Shown here: positions 45,477-56,958 of the stretch, in pieces | Layout of the letters: each line of letters begins with the position of its first letter | Position numbering within the stretch: the first letter of the stretch is position 1 | Origin: Nocardioidaceae bacterium | Lineage (GTDB): Bacteria > Actinomycetota > Actinomycetes > Propionibacteriales > Nocardioidaceae | Direction of reading: 5' to 3' | Assembly (NCBI GenBank): GCA_030447865.1 | Contig: JAUJOD010000001.1 | Span: forward strand, 1-64,000 | DNA: 64,000 nt | Notes under the pieces: model-generated | What the model was told of the DNA's origin: nothing | Database searches by the model: none | The model's input: only the letters and a program-made list of their open reading frames with translations | Translations under genes and position numbers: made by a program

Positions 45477-46478
45477 TCAGGCGGACTTCTTCGCGGCCCG
45501 CTTCTTCGGCTCGGACTTGGTCGTCTTCGCTGCGCTCTTGGCCGCCGGTTCCGAGGCCGGCTTCGCTGTCTGCTGGGTGGGTTTCTTCCGCGTGGTCGTC
45601 CGCGACGACGCGGCTGACTTCGTGCCGGTCTTGGCCGTCGCCGCCCCATCCCCGGCAGCGTCGTCTGATAGGTCTGAAGCGTCGCCCGCAGCGGCGGCCT
45701 CGCGCCGCTTCTTAGCCGCGTCCACACTCGCCCGCAGCGCCGCGACCAAGTCGACGACCTCCGCGGTCTCGCCGTCGTCGGTGTCGGTGTCAGGCATCGG
45801 CAGCCCGGCGGCCTTGGCCTGCACCAGCTTCTCGAGCGCCTCCCGGTAGTCGCTGGAGTAGCGTGCCGGATCGAACTCAGCAGTAAGCGTGGAGATGTAG
45901 GACTCCGCCATCCCCACCTCCTGGCTGCGGATGCTCACCGAGTCGTCGGGCACCGCGAAGCCGCTGTCGCGCACCTCGTCGGGCCACAGCATCGTCTGCA
46001 GCACGAGCGCGCCGTCCTTCTCCCGCAGCAAGGCCAGCGTCTCGCGGGTGCGGATCGCGACCTTCACCAGCGCGCACTGCCCGGTCTTGGTCAACGCGTC
46101 CCGCAGCAGCACATAGGGCTTGGCGCCGACCCCGTCGGCAGCCAGGTAGTAGGCCTTGGAGAAGTACAGCGGGTCGATCTGCTCGGCGGGCACGAACTCC
46201 AGCACCTCGATCGACTTCGCGGTCGGCAGCGGCAGCTCGCCGAAGTCCTCGTTGGTGAGTACGACGAGTCGTCCGTCGGGCAGCTCGTAGGCCTTGCCGA
46301 TGTCGGAGTACGGCACCTCCTCGCCGTCGACCTCGCATACGCGCTTGTATCGGATCCTGCCCCCGTCGGCCTCGTGCACCTGCCGAAAGGAGATGTTGCG
46401 CTCCTCGGTGGCGGAGTAGACCTTGATCGGGATCGTCACCAGACCGAACGAGATCGTGCCCTTCCAGATCGCCTGCAT
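45477..46478 (-). CDS. ku: Non-homologous end-joining protein Ku
   Basis: 333 residues from the ATG at 46478 (MQAIWKGTISFGLVTIPIKVYSA, the conserved bacterial Ku start). The Ku core beta-barrel spans about 1-255. A long Lys/Ala/Thr-rich basic tail ends in KRAAKKSA, an extension found in many actinobacterial Ku proteins that aids DNA bridging. Ku binds double-strand ends and recruits LigD, whose gene is not in this window. Confidence 0.96.
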   Translation of the reverse strand: MQAIWKGTISFGLVTIPIKVYSATEERNISFRQVHEADGGRIRYKRVCEVDGEEVPYSDIGKAYELPDGRLVVLTNEDFGELPLPTAKSIEVLEFVPAEQIDPLYFSKAYYLAADGVGAKPYVLLRDALTKTGQCALVKVAIRTRETLALLREKDGALVLQTMLWPDEVRDSGFAVPDDSVSIRSQEVGMAESYISTLTAEFDPARYSSDYREALEKLVQAKAAGLPMPDTDTDDGETAEVVDLVAALRASVDAAKKRREAAAAGDASDLSDDAAGDGAATAKTGTKSAASSRTTTRKKPTQQTAKPASEPAAKSAAKTTKSEPKKRAAKKSA

Positions 46479-46687
46479 GGTGCCTCCCATCGGTGTGCGC
46501 TGCGTTCACGCTAGCAACTCGGTGGGCATGTTCGGCTGCGTCCGGGCGATTGCGGCCGCCTGCATGCGCTCCTGGCGAGGGAGCGAGCCGGTACGGCGGG
46601 CCGGCCCCTCACGCCCGTATCCTGGCGCTTCCCGGCGCCGCGGCAACCTTGACCCTCGATCCCGACAGCAACGGAGGACCTGCCCCG

Positions 46688-47056
46688 ATGAGCTTGACCC
46701 GTCCCGCCGGCCTCGCCGGCGCTCTGCTGGCCGTCGTTCTCAGCCTCACCGCCTGCGCTACCGGCTCCACCAATTTTGACGCTGGCCCCGTGGGGGTCGT
46801 CGTCAAAATCACCGAGCAGGACGGCACCATCAAGCCCAGCGGCGACACCGTCAAGGTGGAGAAAGGCCAAGAGATCTTGCTGCTCGTGAGCTCCGACGCC
46901 GAGGACGAGATCCACGTCCACTCAGACCCAGAGCACGAGTTCGATGTCAAGGCCGAAGACGACCAGGAGTTCACGTTCTCCATCGACGACCCGGGCACCT
47001 ACGAGGTGGAGTCGCACGAGCTCGGGGTCGTCATCGTGAAGCTGCAGGTCAGCTAG
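46688..47056 (+). CDS. Cupredoxin-like lipoprotein
   Basis: 122 residues from the ATG at 46688. The lipoprotein signal is MSLTRPAGLAGALLAVVLSLTAC (Cys23). The rest is a beta-sandwich resembling the EfeO/plastocyanin-like cupredoxin domain: VKVEKGQEILLLVSSDAEDE, HVHSDPEHEF and GTYEVESHELGVVIVKL. His residues in HVHSDPEHE and ESHELG could bind a metal, but there is no Cys in the canonical copper loop. The membrane protein gene starts 3 bp after its stop. Confidence 0.82.
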   Translation: MSLTRPAGLAGALLAVVLSLTACATGSTNFDAGPVGVVVKITEQDGTIKPSGDTVKVEKGQEILLLVSSDAEDEIHVHSDPEHEFDVKAEDDQEFTFSIDDPGTYEVESHELGVVIVKLQVS

Positions 47057-47059
47057 CTC

Positions 47060-48403
47060 TTGCCGAGGTCTCTTCCGACCAGCGAGGTGCTGGCGCACGG
47101 CATCGGCGGGCGCAGCGACCTGCCGGTACCGGCCGATTACGTGCTGGTCGCCGCCGCCGTCGCACTGCTCGTCTCGTTCGCCGTGTTGGCACTCGCCTGG
47201 CGTGCGCCGCGGTTTCGCGGCGACGACTCCGGTCACGCGCTGCCGGGCTGGCTCGCATCGCTCGCCGACTCCGCCGTCACGCGGGCGGTTGTCGTCGCGG
47301 CGGCGCTGCTGTTCGCGGCCTGGGTGACGATGGCGGCGGTATTCGGCGCCGACAGCCTGGTCAACCCGACGTTCGGCACTGTCTACGTGCTGCTCTGGGT
47401 TGGGCTGGTCCCGGCCGCGCTGCTGTTCGGACGCATCTACCGGCTCTGTAACCCGCTGCGCTGGCTGTTTCGCGGGATCAACAAGCTCGGAGGCGGCGAC
47501 CCCAGTCGAGGTGTTCTCGAGTACCCGGCCCGGCTCGGCTACTGGCCAGCGGTGGGACTGCTGTTCGCGTTCGTCTGGCTGGAGCTGGTTCATCCGGCCA
47601 CGACGCTGGACCTGACAGCGGTCCGGCTGTGGTTCGCCGTCGTAGCGTCAGTGCTCCTGGTGGGCGCCGCACTGTTCGGTGACACGTTCTTCGAGCGCGC
47701 CGACCCGTTCGAGGTGTACTCGTCGCTGGTGGCGCGGCTGTCGCCGTTCGGGCGGCGCGCCGACGGTGCCCTGGTCGTGCGCAACCCGCTGCAGAACCTC
47801 GACGGGCAGCCCGCCGTACCTGGACTCGTGGGCGTCGTGGCCGTGCTGTTCGGCTCCACGGCGTTCGACGGCTTCAAGGACTCCTCCCGCTGGCTCAACT
47901 TCTCCCAGCAGCACTCCGCGCACCCGATGCTGCTCAACACCGCCGCCCTGCTCGGCTTCTGCCTCGCCGTGCTCGTCACCTTCTCGATCGCCTCGGTGGC
48001 CACCGCCGGCATCGGCCACCTGGAGCGCCGCCGCCTGCCCGCCCTCATGGCACACTCGGTGGTGCCGATCCTCGTTGGGTACGTCGTCGCGCACTACCTG
48101 TCGTACTTCCTCGTCGTCGGCATCACCACCGTGCAGCAGCTCGGCGATCCGCTGTCACGCGGCTGGACGCTCACCTCGTGGGCGTACGGCGTGAACAAAT
48201 ACGCCATCTACGACCACCCCACCGCTCTCGCGGTGACCAAGGTGGTCGCGGTCATCACCGGCCACGTGCTCGGCGTGATCGCCGCCCACGACCGCGCCGT
48301 CCGGCTGCTGCCCCGCCGGCACGCCCTCACCGGGCAGCTACCCATGTTCGTCCTCATGGTCGGTTACACCCTCACCGGCCTCTGGCTGCTCTTTTACTCA
48401 TGA
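47060..48403 (+). CDS. Polytopic membrane protein of unknown function
   Basis: 447 residues, starting at a TTG at 47060 (a GTG at 47090 is an alternative). About ten to eleven transmembrane helices, including YVLVAAAVALLVSFAVLALAW, VLLWVGLVPAALLFG and FVLMVGYTLTGLWLLFYS. Conserved-looking polar features are RIYRLCNPLRWLFRG and QQHSAHPMLLNT. No transporter motif is recognised. It is tightly coupled to the cupredoxin lipoprotein gene, suggesting a shared task such as metal or electron handling at the membrane. Relatives are sometimes labelled fenitrothion hydrolase, a name not supported by anything seen here. Confidence 0.8.
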   Translation: MPRSLPTSEVLAHGIGGRSDLPVPADYVLVAAAVALLVSFAVLALAWRAPRFRGDDSGHALPGWLASLADSAVTRAVVVAAALLFAAWVTMAAVFGADSLVNPTFGTVYVLLWVGLVPAALLFGRIYRLCNPLRWLFRGINKLGGGDPSRGVLEYPARLGYWPAVGLLFAFVWLELVHPATTLDLTAVRLWFAVVASVLLVGAALFGDTFFERADPFEVYSSLVARLSPFGRRADGALVVRNPLQNLDGQPAVPGLVGVVAVLFGSTAFDGFKDSSRWLNFSQQHSAHPMLLNTAALLGFCLAVLVTFSIASVATAGIGHLERRRLPALMAHSVVPILVGYVVAHYLSYFLVVGITTVQQLGDPLSRGWTLTSWAYGVNKYAIYDHPTALAVTKVVAVITGHVLGVIAAHDRAVRLLPRRHALTGQLPMFVLMVGYTLTGLWLLFYS

Positions 48404-48445
48404 CCCCCACCCGCCGACACGTCAGCGACCGCCACGACCCGCGTC

Positions 48446-49711
48446 CTACCGCCTGGCCAACCTTCGCCTCTTGCCACCGTTCTCCGATACGCCGGCAAGG
48501 TCGGCAGCCATCGCCCGCAGCGCCTTCGTCACCTTCGCGTCGGGCGCGCACTCAGTCAGTGTGCGGCCGTGCACGAGAGCCCGGTCGCATGCCTGGCGGT
48601 CGTCGGGCAGCGTTCGAACGCTGGCCACTCCGCTCAATCGAGCAACCGTCTCCACGATCTCGCTCTCGGTCCACCCCAGGCTGTCTCGGACCCGGTTGAT
48701 CACGACGTACGGCGTCGCGCCGGGCACAACCTGACTCAGCTCATGCAGGGCGCGGATCAGCCGGCCAAGGCTGACCGGGTCCGCACCACCAACCACGACG
48801 ACAGTGTCAGCGTTCTCGATCGCCTCGAGTGTCGCCCCGTTGCGACGAGGTGCGGCCACGTCATAGCTGATCTCTTCGTCAATCTCGATGCTGAACCCGC
48901 AGTCGATCACCGTGAACGCGCACACTGACCGAGCCATGTCGATGACGTGGCGCAGCAAGACCGGCTTGACCTCGGTCCACCGGTCCGCCCGAGGAAGGCC
49001 GGTCAGCACCCGGAGCGCTGGGTTGACTCGACGGGCGTGGCGGGCTAGCGACTCACCGTCTAGGGCGCCAACGTTGGCGGCCCGAGCGGCAGCGAGTAGG
49101 CCGGACGTCTCGTCCAGCATGCCCAACATGGAAGCCACTGCGCCGCCGAAGACGTCGGCATCGATGAGCAACGTCGCGGCCCGCAAGCGCGCGAGCTCCG
49201 CGCTCAACCCAAGCGAGACCACCGACCTGCCCGGCGCACCGCTGCCGCCCCAGACGGCGATCACCTGGCCCCGTCGGCGCGGTTCTTGACCGTCGAAATC
49301 CTGGTCGTCCGGGGACGGTGCCACACTCATCCAGGCGTCCGCGACCGACACCGCAGCCGGATCGTTCATCGCCTCGGTGAGCACCTCGCGCAGGGTGGCC
49401 ACATCGTCGGCGAAGACCAACGACTCGAGGCCGAGACGCCGAAGCGCCGCCTCGTCGGCGCTGGACGCCTCAGCGGTTGCGCCGACGACGGCGACGTTGT
49501 CCTGTCGCAGTCGGGCGATGACGTCGCGGTCGAGGTTTCGCAGGTGCGCGGAGACGACGGCCAGCTGCGCCTGATGGGCTGCGGCGGCAGCCAAGAGGTC
49601 AGCTACGTCGACGCAGCGGCGTACGACGTGAAAGGAGGGGCCCTCCAACGCCGTCAGTAGCCCAGCCTCGAACTCAACGGCGCCAACGGCGACAAGCACT
49701 CCCGACGACAT
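48446..49711 (-). CDS. CpaE-like MinD/ParA-family ATPase
   Basis: 421 residues. An N-terminal receiver-like domain of about 120 residues is followed by a MinD/ParA-like fold. Its P-loop is degenerate: WGGSGAPGRSVVSLGLSAELA, with Gly-Arg-Ser where Gly-Lys-Thr is usual, a form I recall from actinobacterial CpaE homologues. TLLIDADVFGG (switch/Walker A' region), FTVIDCGFS and TVVVVGGADPVSLGRL follow. CpaE positions pilus-secretion machines. The SAF-domain gene 3 bp upstream on the same strand supports a Tad/septum-type cluster, though no TadA or TadBC gene is in view. Confidence 0.85.
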   Translation of the reverse strand: MSSGVLVAVGAVEFEAGLLTALEGPSFHVVRRCVDVADLLAAAAAHQAQLAVVSAHLRNLDRDVIARLRQDNVAVVGATAEASSADEAALRRLGLESLVFADDVATLREVLTEAMNDPAAVSVADAWMSVAPSPDDQDFDGQEPRRRGQVIAVWGGSGAPGRSVVSLGLSAELARLRAATLLIDADVFGGAVASMLGMLDETSGLLAAARAANVGALDGESLARHARRVNPALRVLTGLPRADRWTEVKPVLLRHVIDMARSVCAFTVIDCGFSIEIDEEISYDVAAPRRNGATLEAIENADTVVVVGGADPVSLGRLIRALHELSQVVPGATPYVVINRVRDSLGWTESEIVETVARLSGVASVRTLPDDRQACDRALVHGRTLTECAPDAKVTKALRAMAADLAGVSENGGKRRRLARR

Positions 49712-49714
49712 GGC

Positions 49715-50410
49715 TCAGCCGCTGATTCTGACCAGGACCACGGTCGCCCCGTTGAGCGCGTCAAGCACGGCAGAGGTCTCGTCCGGGTCTGGCAACGCGA
49801 CCACGACCTGCCGGTCCGAGCCGAGTCCAGCAACACCCAGCTCGCCGACCGACATGACGGTGGCATCGGGCAGGACGAGCGTCGCTGAGCGGTTGGCCTC
49901 TTCGGGTTTCGGCACGGCCCACACCTCGACGTGGTCGCCCACCGAGATGTCGGCTGGCAGGCCAGCGCTGGTCACTCCCAGCGGGAGTTGGTGAGGGAAC
50001 GCGGTCGGGTCAGTGGAGACTGCCGACCTGGCCAATAGTTCGCCGGCGCCGATATCACGGGTGAAGGCAGCAGCCGCCGGCAACGGATCACTGGCCGGCC
50101 AGTAGCGGTCGGCATCGACGGAATCGGTGAAGTGCACCCGCACCGTGCGCAGGTCCGAGGCGCTGGCCGACATGCCGGCGCCGACGTCGCGGTTAAGGGC
50201 CCACACCGCAACAGTGTCGTCAGCCGCGGCGAGCACTCTCGCGCCGATCACCACCGACGCGAGAACAAGCAGAGCGCCGAGCCATAGCCGCGGGTCTCTC
50301 CACCGCGACCGGCGCGGCCGGTTCGCCGGGGGGGACGCGAGGCGGCTGTCGGCGTCAACGGCATCCGGTGCGCGGACCGACGTGCGGTGCAAGAGGGACA
50401 CGGCGCACAT
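49715..50410 (-). CDS. SAF-domain membrane protein (CpaB-like)
   Basis: 231 residues from the ATG at 50410. There is a basic cytoplasmic N-terminus, one membrane helix (WLGALLVLASVVIGARVLA), then a SAF domain: VWALNRDVGAGMSASASDLRTVRV, AAAFTRDIGAGELLARSAV and GDHVEVWAVP. CpaB/RcpC proteins use SAF domains in pilus secretin assembly. Gram-positive homologues sit with CpaE, as here (3-bp spacing). It is divergent from the BldC-like regulator gene. Confidence 0.87.
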   Translation of the reverse strand: MCAVSLLHRTSVRAPDAVDADSRLASPPANRPRRSRWRDPRLWLGALLVLASVVIGARVLAAADDTVAVWALNRDVGAGMSASASDLRTVRVHFTDSVDADRYWPASDPLPAAAAFTRDIGAGELLARSAVSTDPTAFPHQLPLGVTSAGLPADISVGDHVEVWAVPKPEEANRSATLVLPDATVMSVGELGVAGLGSDRQVVVALPDPDETSAVLDALNGATVVLVRISG

Positions 50411-50503
50411 TCTGCCTGGGTGTGCAGATCCGTGGGAAGACTTATCCACACCGCCCCCTCAGCGTTGCCGTTTCCCGTCCTCGGCACATGCGACAATGCC
50501 GCC

Positions 50504-50779
50504 ATGGCTGGTTCCCCGCCTCGGTTCTACGGGCTGGCAGACGTGGCTGAGGTTCTCAACATCTCTCCAGCGCAGGTCTACGCGCTCGTACGTCGGGGCG
50601 ATCTCCCGGCAATAAAGATTGGTGGCCGCGGGCAGTGGCGGGTCGAGCACACTGAGCTTGAGAACTACATCGCGAACGCCTACGAGAGCACCAAGCAATA
50701 CATCCAGGAGCACCCGTACTCCTCCGACGAGCTCGCCGACAGTGAGTTACAGCCAGATGAGCCGGTGCTCGACAGTTAA
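50504..50779 (+). CDS. BldC-like MerR/excisionase-type DNA-binding protein
   Basis: 91 residues from the ATG at 50504. The winged helix-turn-helix FYGLADVAEVLNISPAQVYALVRRGDLPAIKIGGRGQWRVE is of the BldC/Xis type. The tail (ESTKQYIQEHPYSSDEL) is acidic. BldC-like proteins bind direct repeats cooperatively and control development in actinobacteria. It is transcribed divergently from the SAF-cpaE pair. Confidence 0.88.
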   Translation: MAGSPPRFYGLADVAEVLNISPAQVYALVRRGDLPAIKIGGRGQWRVEHTELENYIANAYESTKQYIQEHPYSSDELADSELQPDEPVLDS

Positions 50780-50800
50780 GCGCGGACGCGGATAACCGCT

Positions 50801-51364
50801 TCAGAGCCATCCCTGGCCGCTGCGTCTGACGGCGCCGATGGCGTCGAATGACACCGTGACCCGCCCGCGTACTGTCGAGCGACGGGGAGCTTCGCCGAGT
50901 TCATGTACGGCGAGATCGACGAAGTCAGCACCCACGCGGTCGGGCGTGCCCGTGACCTTGTCGCCGGCGCGCGTGAGCACCGTTACCGCGCACCGGTCGA
51001 TCGCAATCGCACGTAGAGCCGCGGTCATCGGCAGCCTTCCAGTCACCCGACCAACGCCGGCAGGACCAGTCGCGGTGGTGGGAAGGTTGCTCACCGTGAT
51101 GATCGCTGAGCCGGGAACGACGACCTCGTCGGGCGCGTTCAGTAGCAACCAGTTAGCCCCGACCTGCAGCAAGGGACCGCTCAGGGAGCCGGCTCCGCTG
51201 GTCGTCAGAGCAATGTGCTGGCCGACCTGCGCCCGTATCCGGTTCAGCAAGGTGACCTGAGCGATCTCGCCTCGGGTGCGGTCCGCGACCTCCGCATCGA
51301 TCTCAGCCCACTCCAAGGCTCCAGCCTGGCCCTCCAGGTCGGCGAAAAGGTCCTGCCAGCGCAT
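50801..51364 (-). CDS. Conserved hypothetical protein
   Basis: 187 residues from the ATG at 51364 (MRWQDLFADLEGQAGALEWAE). It is soluble, alternating helix at the N-terminus and beta-rich afterwards (HIALTTSGAGSLSGPLLQVGANWLLL, DRCAVTVLTRAGDKVTGTPDRVGADFVDLAVHE), suggesting small barrel repeats. It is convergent with the BldC-like gene (21-bp gap) and divergent from the LysM gene. Similar proteins accompany this cluster in other actinobacteria, but the function is not known to me. Confidence 0.78.
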   Translation of the reverse strand: MRWQDLFADLEGQAGALEWAEIDAEVADRTRGEIAQVTLLNRIRAQVGQHIALTTSGAGSLSGPLLQVGANWLLLNAPDEVVVPGSAIITVSNLPTTATGPAGVGRVTGRLPMTAALRAIAIDRCAVTVLTRAGDKVTGTPDRVGADFVDLAVHELGEAPRRSTVRGRVTVSFDAIGAVRRSGQGWL

Positions 51365-51509
51365 GTCGCTGAACGCTAACCGGCTGTTGCGCTCCCTGTC
51401 ATCCGTCCCGTTCCGCCCGAGAGACCTCAACTGTGGATGACCTCTTGACCGGAACCCCATCTGGAAGCTAGAAAAAGCAAACGCAAGCAAACGAAGGTAA
51501 AGGCACCAT

Positions 51510-52199
51510 ATGCGCGCGTCAGATCTAATCTGTGCTGGGCTCAGGAGGCTGCTCCGCTTGGGTCGAGCCGTGCTCGCGATCGCAGCCATCGGCGGCATGA
51601 TGAGCGTCGCCTGGTGGGCGGCGACACCTGCAGTTCACGACGTACGTGCAACGCTCACGACGGGTGCGGCGCCGGCCGGTGGGTGGACGCTAGAGCAACT
51701 GGTTGTCGACATCGCAGCAGGTGCGCTGCTCGTCGTGGTTGCGGTGCTGGCCGCGCTCGTTGCGCTCAATCTTGCCGGAGCCGCCATGGCGAGTCGGGCG
51801 GCGCGGCTCGACCGGCTGGCCGCCCGGATGAGCCCGCGATGGCTGCGTCACTGCGTCTTCGCCTGTTGTGGATTCGCCCTCACCGCCCCGGCGCTGGCTT
51901 CGACCGCGAGCGCGCATGACAACGGTACCGACGGTGCATCGGGTCAGCGCTCCGTCGCTCGACTCGAGGGGCTCCGCTTGCCCGACCTGCCCGCCGCTCC
52001 GCCGACGCACATTGTGACCGTACGACCCGGTGACACCTTGTGGTCAATAGCGGAGCGCGGCCTCCCACCCGAATCGACCGACAGCGCCATCGTCACCCGG
52101 GTGAACGCGCTCTACGCGGCGAACCGCCAAACGATCGGTGCCGACCCCAACCTGATCTTCCCCGGACAGCAACTCACGACACCCGGAGGTGCCTCATGA
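51510..52199 (+). CDS. LysM-domain membrane protein
   Basis: 229 residues. The first membrane helix is about 19-38, a second about 65-90 (LVVVAVLAALVALNLAGAA) and a third about 113-128. An extracytoplasmic Pro-rich linker leads to a C-terminal LysM domain: HIVTVRPGDTLWSIAERGL...IVTRVNALYAANRQTIGADPNLIFPGQQL, which binds peptidoglycan. Its TGA overlaps the ATG of the Rv3235-family gene, forming a two-gene operon. Confidence 0.88.
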   Translation: MRASDLICAGLRRLLRLGRAVLAIAAIGGMMSVAWWAATPAVHDVRATLTTGAAPAGGWTLEQLVVDIAAGALLVVVAVLAALVALNLAGAAMASRAARLDRLAARMSPRWLRHCVFACCGFALTAPALASTASAHDNGTDGASGQRSVARLEGLRLPDLPAAPPTHIVTVRPGDTLWSIAERGLPPESTDSAIVTRVNALYAANRQTIGADPNLIFPGQQLTTPGGAS

Positions 52200-52744
52200 C
52201 CAGTCACGCACCGACCCCCATCGCTCCCGGCGTACCGACGCGCCATCCTCGCGGTTGGGCGGCGAAGCCTCGATCAGCACAGGACTGCGGCGCAAACTAC
52301 AGCCAGGGAGCTCTTGCTCTCACCTATCCCCTGCCCAGCGGGCTGGACTGCACTCCCCGCTCCACCGCGTTGTGCCTGGTGCAGCCCCCAGTGGACGGCC
52401 AATCGCAGACGCGGTCGGAGTCGGAGGCGTGGGCGGCGCGTTTCCTGCAGGCGGTCGTCGAGGTCGTGTCCAGCGACCGGCCACTGGCGCAGCTGGTCCG
52501 GTGGACTGACGAGGCGGTGTACGGCGAGATCGCTCGACGCAGACAGCGAGTCGCCTCAGCGCGAAAGGCGCCGACTGCTCGAGCGGGACGCGCTCAGGTG
52601 GTGACCGTCCACATCGGGCACCCCACCTCTGACAGCGCAGAGGTGGCTGCTCGAGTCAGCATGGGTGGGCGCTCCCGGGCCATCGCGGCTCGGTTGGACC
52701 GGCATCGCGACCACTGGATGTGCACGGCTATCCAGTTCGGCTGA
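52196..52744 (+). CDS. Rv3235-family protein
   Basis: 182 residues from the ATG at 52196. The N-terminal ~60 residues are Pro/Ser-rich. The C-terminal domain (ARFLQAVVEVVSSDRPLAQLVRWTDEAVYGEIARRRQ, then VVTVHIGHPTSDSAEVAARVSMGGRSRAIAARL) has the pattern of the mycobacterial Rv3235 family. In mycobacteria Rv3235 also lies near secA and the mtrA region. The function is unknown. A copy of the 44-nt palindromic element starts 13 nt behind its stop. Confidence 0.85.
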   Translation: MTSHAPTPIAPGVPTRHPRGWAAKPRSAQDCGANYSQGALALTYPLPSGLDCTPRSTALCLVQPPVDGQSQTRSESEAWAARFLQAVVEVVSSDRPLAQLVRWTDEAVYGEIARRRQRVASARKAPTARAGRAQVVTVHIGHPTSDSAEVAARVSMGGRSRAIAARLDRHRDHWMCTAIQFG

Positions 52745-52757
52745 CACTGACTCAGGC

Positions 52758-52801
52758 TTGTCAGAACGTGCTCGACCCATAGACCGACTGGAGTCTGACA
52801 A
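52758..52801 (+). repeat. Single copy of the 44-nt TTGTCAG palindromic element
   Basis: TTGTCAGAACGTGCTCGA...GAGTCTGACAA, 44 nt with 8-bp perfect ends. On the reverse strand it matches the 23.7-kb units at most positions. It lies 13 nt behind the Rv3235-family stop. Read in the direction of the gene it follows, its orientation is the same as for the other sites. Confidence 0.92.
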
Positions 52802-52846
52802 CTCTGCTCCGTTCCGCCCGCTGGCGCCGTGCGAGAGGGTAGCTGC

Positions 52847-53732
52847 GTGGATCCCGAACTGCGCGACCTGGTGGCGCACCACTGGTCGGTGCAGGGCGAA
52901 GCAACACCTCTGCTGGGCGCTGGCGACGAATGCCTTCTGGAGAGTTGCCGGCGCGTCGGACGTGGCGGTCCGCGTCTCTCCCAGTTGGCGCTCCAAGAGG
53001 GAGCTCGACTGGGCGTTCACGGTCGCGACCTCTTTCCGTAAGCACGTCCCTGAGGTGATCGCCCCCCTCCCGGCTGTCGGCGGAGGCTTCGTCGTGCTGT
53101 GGCGTGACCAACCGGTCAGTGTGTGGCCGTTCGTGCGTGGTCTCCTGCTGGACCGCGACAACCCACGACAGCGTCGGGCGGCAGGTCGGCTCCTCGCGGT
53201 CTTGCATCGGGTTGCCCTGGGGATTGGGTGTCTTGACCCGAGGCCGGCAGCACGGCGACCTCTCCTGACTGCTCCGGTCCCTGGGCTACTGAGCGACGAG
53301 CAACTTGACGCCGAGCTGGAGGAATGGCGGTCGGCTATGGCTGACAAGCAGCTGCGCGGACCTGTTCACGGCGATTTCTACCGACGTAATCTCCTGTGTC
53401 GGTCCGACGCGATCGTTGGACTGCTCGACTGGGATGACGCCCGTGACGACTACCTGGAGACCGAGCTCGCCTGGTCAGTGTGGGAGTTTGCCAAGGATCC
53501 AATGGACGACTGGTCGCAAGATCGAGCTGCTGACTTTCTGAGTGCTTACCTAGCCCACGGCGGACCCGTCCAGCCTTCGCGTCACGTGATCCCCCTCATC
53601 CGCGGTCATCTCAGGCACGAGGTGTGGCAGGCGCATGCTTGTCATACTCGCGGCGACGCCTTCGACAGGGAGTACTACGACCGGGAGGTCGCGGCCTTCT
53701 GGCACTTGCGCGGCGTCGAACTGTCGGCTTGA
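52847..53732 (+). pseudogene. Aminoglycoside-phosphotransferase-like kinase, frameshifted
   Basis: From a GTG at 52847 (GAGAGGG upstream) the frame reads VDPELRDLVAHHWSVQGEA...LGAGDE and then breaks. From about 52930 the next frame continues AFWRVAGASDVAVRVSP to the end. The APH/choline-kinase fold is clear: LRGPVHGDFYRRNLL (Brenner motif with the catalytic Asp) and IVGLLDWDDARDD (metal site). One indel near 52928-52934 is needed to join them. The substrate is unknown. Such stand-alone APH relatives often phosphorylate small metabolites, not drugs. Confidence 0.8.
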
Positions 53733-53822
53733 CCATCCCAGGCACTGAGCCGCTGCCGAACCGGCGCTCGCCCCGTTGCCACAAACTAGCTGCTCCGTAG
53801 TACAGACCCCTCGGCGGCTGGC

Positions 53823-53912
53823 CCTTCACTAGGTGGGGGCCATGTTCACCGGGCAGCAGCATGACGATTCCCGACAATTGGGACGCGGAAGCAACCCCTC
53901 ACCTAGTGAAGG
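53823..53912. repeat. 13-bp perfect inverted repeat with 64-nt loop
   Basis: CCTTCACTAGGTG (53823-53835) and CACCTAGTGAAGG (53900-53912) are exact inverted copies in the space between the convergent phosphotransferase and secA genes. The loop contains further short repeats. It may be a bidirectional terminator or the ends of a very small mobile element. There is no T tract. Confidence 0.6.
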
Positions 53913-53955
53913 CACCCGGCCCGGCTCTGCCGGCAACCGTGCCTCCCCCGGTCAG

Positions 53956-56958
<3,003 letters not shown>

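Noticed and set aside
49240-49280. CpaE-like Walker A with Arg instead of Lys as proof of an inactive ATPase
   Set aside because: From memory, the GAPGR[ST] form recurs in actinobacterial relatives, so it is likely a subfamily trait rather than damage in this copy.
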